From Burkholderiaceae bacterium (GTDB taxonomy: Bacteria; Pseudomonadota; Gammaproteobacteria; Burkholderiales; Burkholderiaceae), in the NCBI GenBank assembly GCA_947470165.1, contig CANISN010000125.1, positions 1 to 5,637 of the forward strand: a stretch of 5,637 nucleotides of DNA, given 5' to 3'. Below, piece by piece: positions 5,018-5,637 of this stretch. The notes below the pieces were generated by a model. That model searched no databases and was not told the origin of the DNA. It saw nothing but the letters and a program-made list of their open reading frames with translations. Numbering within the stretch: position 1 is the first letter of the stretch; the number at the start of each line of letters is the position of its first letter. A program made the translations under genes and the position numbers.

Positions 5018-5637
5018 ATGTACAAACTTATCGCTTTTGATGCCTATGGAACATTATTTGATGTGTACTCAATGGGGCAGTTGGCTGAAGAGCTGTTTCC
5101 TGATCAAGGCCAAGCATTTGCTTTGATGTGGCGTGATCGCCAAATTGATTACACCCGATTAGTAACGATGAGCGATCCAAATGCTAATGGAAGTAAGTAC
5201 TATCTGCCATTTTGGGAGCTAACGATTCGCTCGTTACGTTATGTCTGTAAGCGGATGAATTTGAATCTCACCCCAGAATATGAGAAGCAACTGATGGATC
5301 AGTACGCTAAGCTCACTAGTTTTAAAGAAAGTTTGATTGTTCTTAAAACCATTAAAGAAAAGGGTTTATCTACAGCCATACTATCTAATGGTAGCAGAGA
5401 GATGCTCGCTACTGTGGTTGATAGTAATGGCCTAAAGCCTTATCTCGATCAAGTCGTGACGGTCGAAGATGTACGTCTATTTAAAACTGCTCCCCAAGCC
5501 TATGAACTTTTATTAAAAGCATTCCCCGTCAAGAAAGAAGAGATTCTGTTTATCTCTAGTAACGCTTGGGATGCTCTTGCGGCTAAGTGGTATGGCTTTG
5601 ATGTCTTTTGGGTCAATCGCTTTGGGCATCCATTTGA
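5018..5637 (+). CDS. Haloacid dehalogenase type II, C-terminus beyond the window
   Basis: The frame gives 206 residues before the window ends; family members are about 220-240 long, so little is missing. It matches (S)-2-haloacid dehalogenases of the HAD superfamily, which hydrolyse L-2-haloacids to D-2-hydroxyacids via an aspartyl ester. Visible catalytic residues, placed by comparison with L-DEX: nucleophile Asp8 in FDAYGTLFD, Thr12, Arg39, Ser123 in LSNGS, Lys156 in FKTAP, Tyr162, and Ser180, Asn182 and Asp185 in FISSNAWDALAAKWYGFD. The set is complete. Lys156 is followed by Thr rather than the common Pro, which I recall also from other betaproteobacterial members. AGGAG at 5008-5012, five bases before the ATG, is a strong ribosome-binding site. 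A terminator upstream suggests its own promoter. The true substrate need not be halogenated. Confidence 0.9.
   Translation, partial: MYKLIAFDAYGTLFDVYSMGQLAEELFPDQGQAFALMWRDRQIDYTRLVTMSDPNANGSKYYLPFWELTIRSLRYVCKRMNLNLTPEYEKQLMDQYAKLTSFKESLIVLKTIKEKGLSTAILSNGSREMLATVVDSNGLKPYLDQVVTVEDVRLFKTAPQAYELLLKAFPVKKEEILFISSNAWDALAAKWYGFDVFWVNRFGHPF

Noticed and set aside
5017..5025. TATGTACAA at the dehalogenase start, identical to part of the brnT palindrome
   Set aside because: Only one half-site is present and it is explained by the Met-Tyr-Lys codons.
4932..5126. Open frame of 64 codons on the plus strand before the dehalogenase
   Set aside because: It overlaps the dehalogenase in another frame, lacks a ribosome-binding site and has no resemblance to known proteins.

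Overview
The window looks like part of a chromosome of a moderately AT-rich betaproteobacterium. A small-genome freshwater lineage in the Burkholderiales, such as Polynucleobacter, would fit, judging from protein flavour (the histidine kinase H-box context, the haloacid dehalogenase subtype, BrnT/BrnA, PsiE). This assignment is inference; there is no rRNA or other marker gene in the window. All genes I can support are on the + strand.

Layout. (1) 1-619: a BrnT/BrnA type II toxin-antitoxin locus. A near-perfect palindrome sits on the toxin start codon, the toxin reads as intact, and the antitoxin frame is broken by one in-frame TAA. A GC-rich hairpin and a terminator-like hairpin follow. (2) 669-836: a 55-residue four-cysteine protein missed by simple length filters. 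(3) 837-1721: a PsiE-family membrane protein between two intergenic regions. Each region carries a related motif (TCTTTAAAAGG..CAGTTTT) resembling the rRNA antitermination boxA, placed about 150-170 bases before the next start codon. Two back-to-back stem-loops begin inside the last codons of psiE. (4) 1722-3140: an apparently orphan membrane histidine kinase with about seven transmembrane helices. (5) 3240-4877: a small helix-turn-helix protein resembling the N-terminal domain of RodZ, a bactofilin, and a cytoplasmic Sel1-repeat protein, with modest gaps. This may be a small cell-shape or polar-scaffold module. A good terminator follows at 4900-4930. (6) 5018-end: a haloacid dehalogenase type II, cut off by the window edge, with a strong ribosome-binding site.

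How they fit together. The toxin-antitoxin remnant and the intergenic repeats give the left half the look of an accessory patch. The kinase, HTH, bactofilin and Sel1 genes lie in the same direction and could share transcripts, with the kinase sensing a membrane signal and the last three acting in envelope organisation, but only gene order supports that. The most interesting points are the antitoxin nonsense codon beside an intact toxin, the paired boxA-like leaders, the tandem hairpins after psiE, and the RodZ-like/bactofilin/Sel1 grouping. I found no CRISPR array, transposase, tRNA or rRNA, and no system I can confidently call new.
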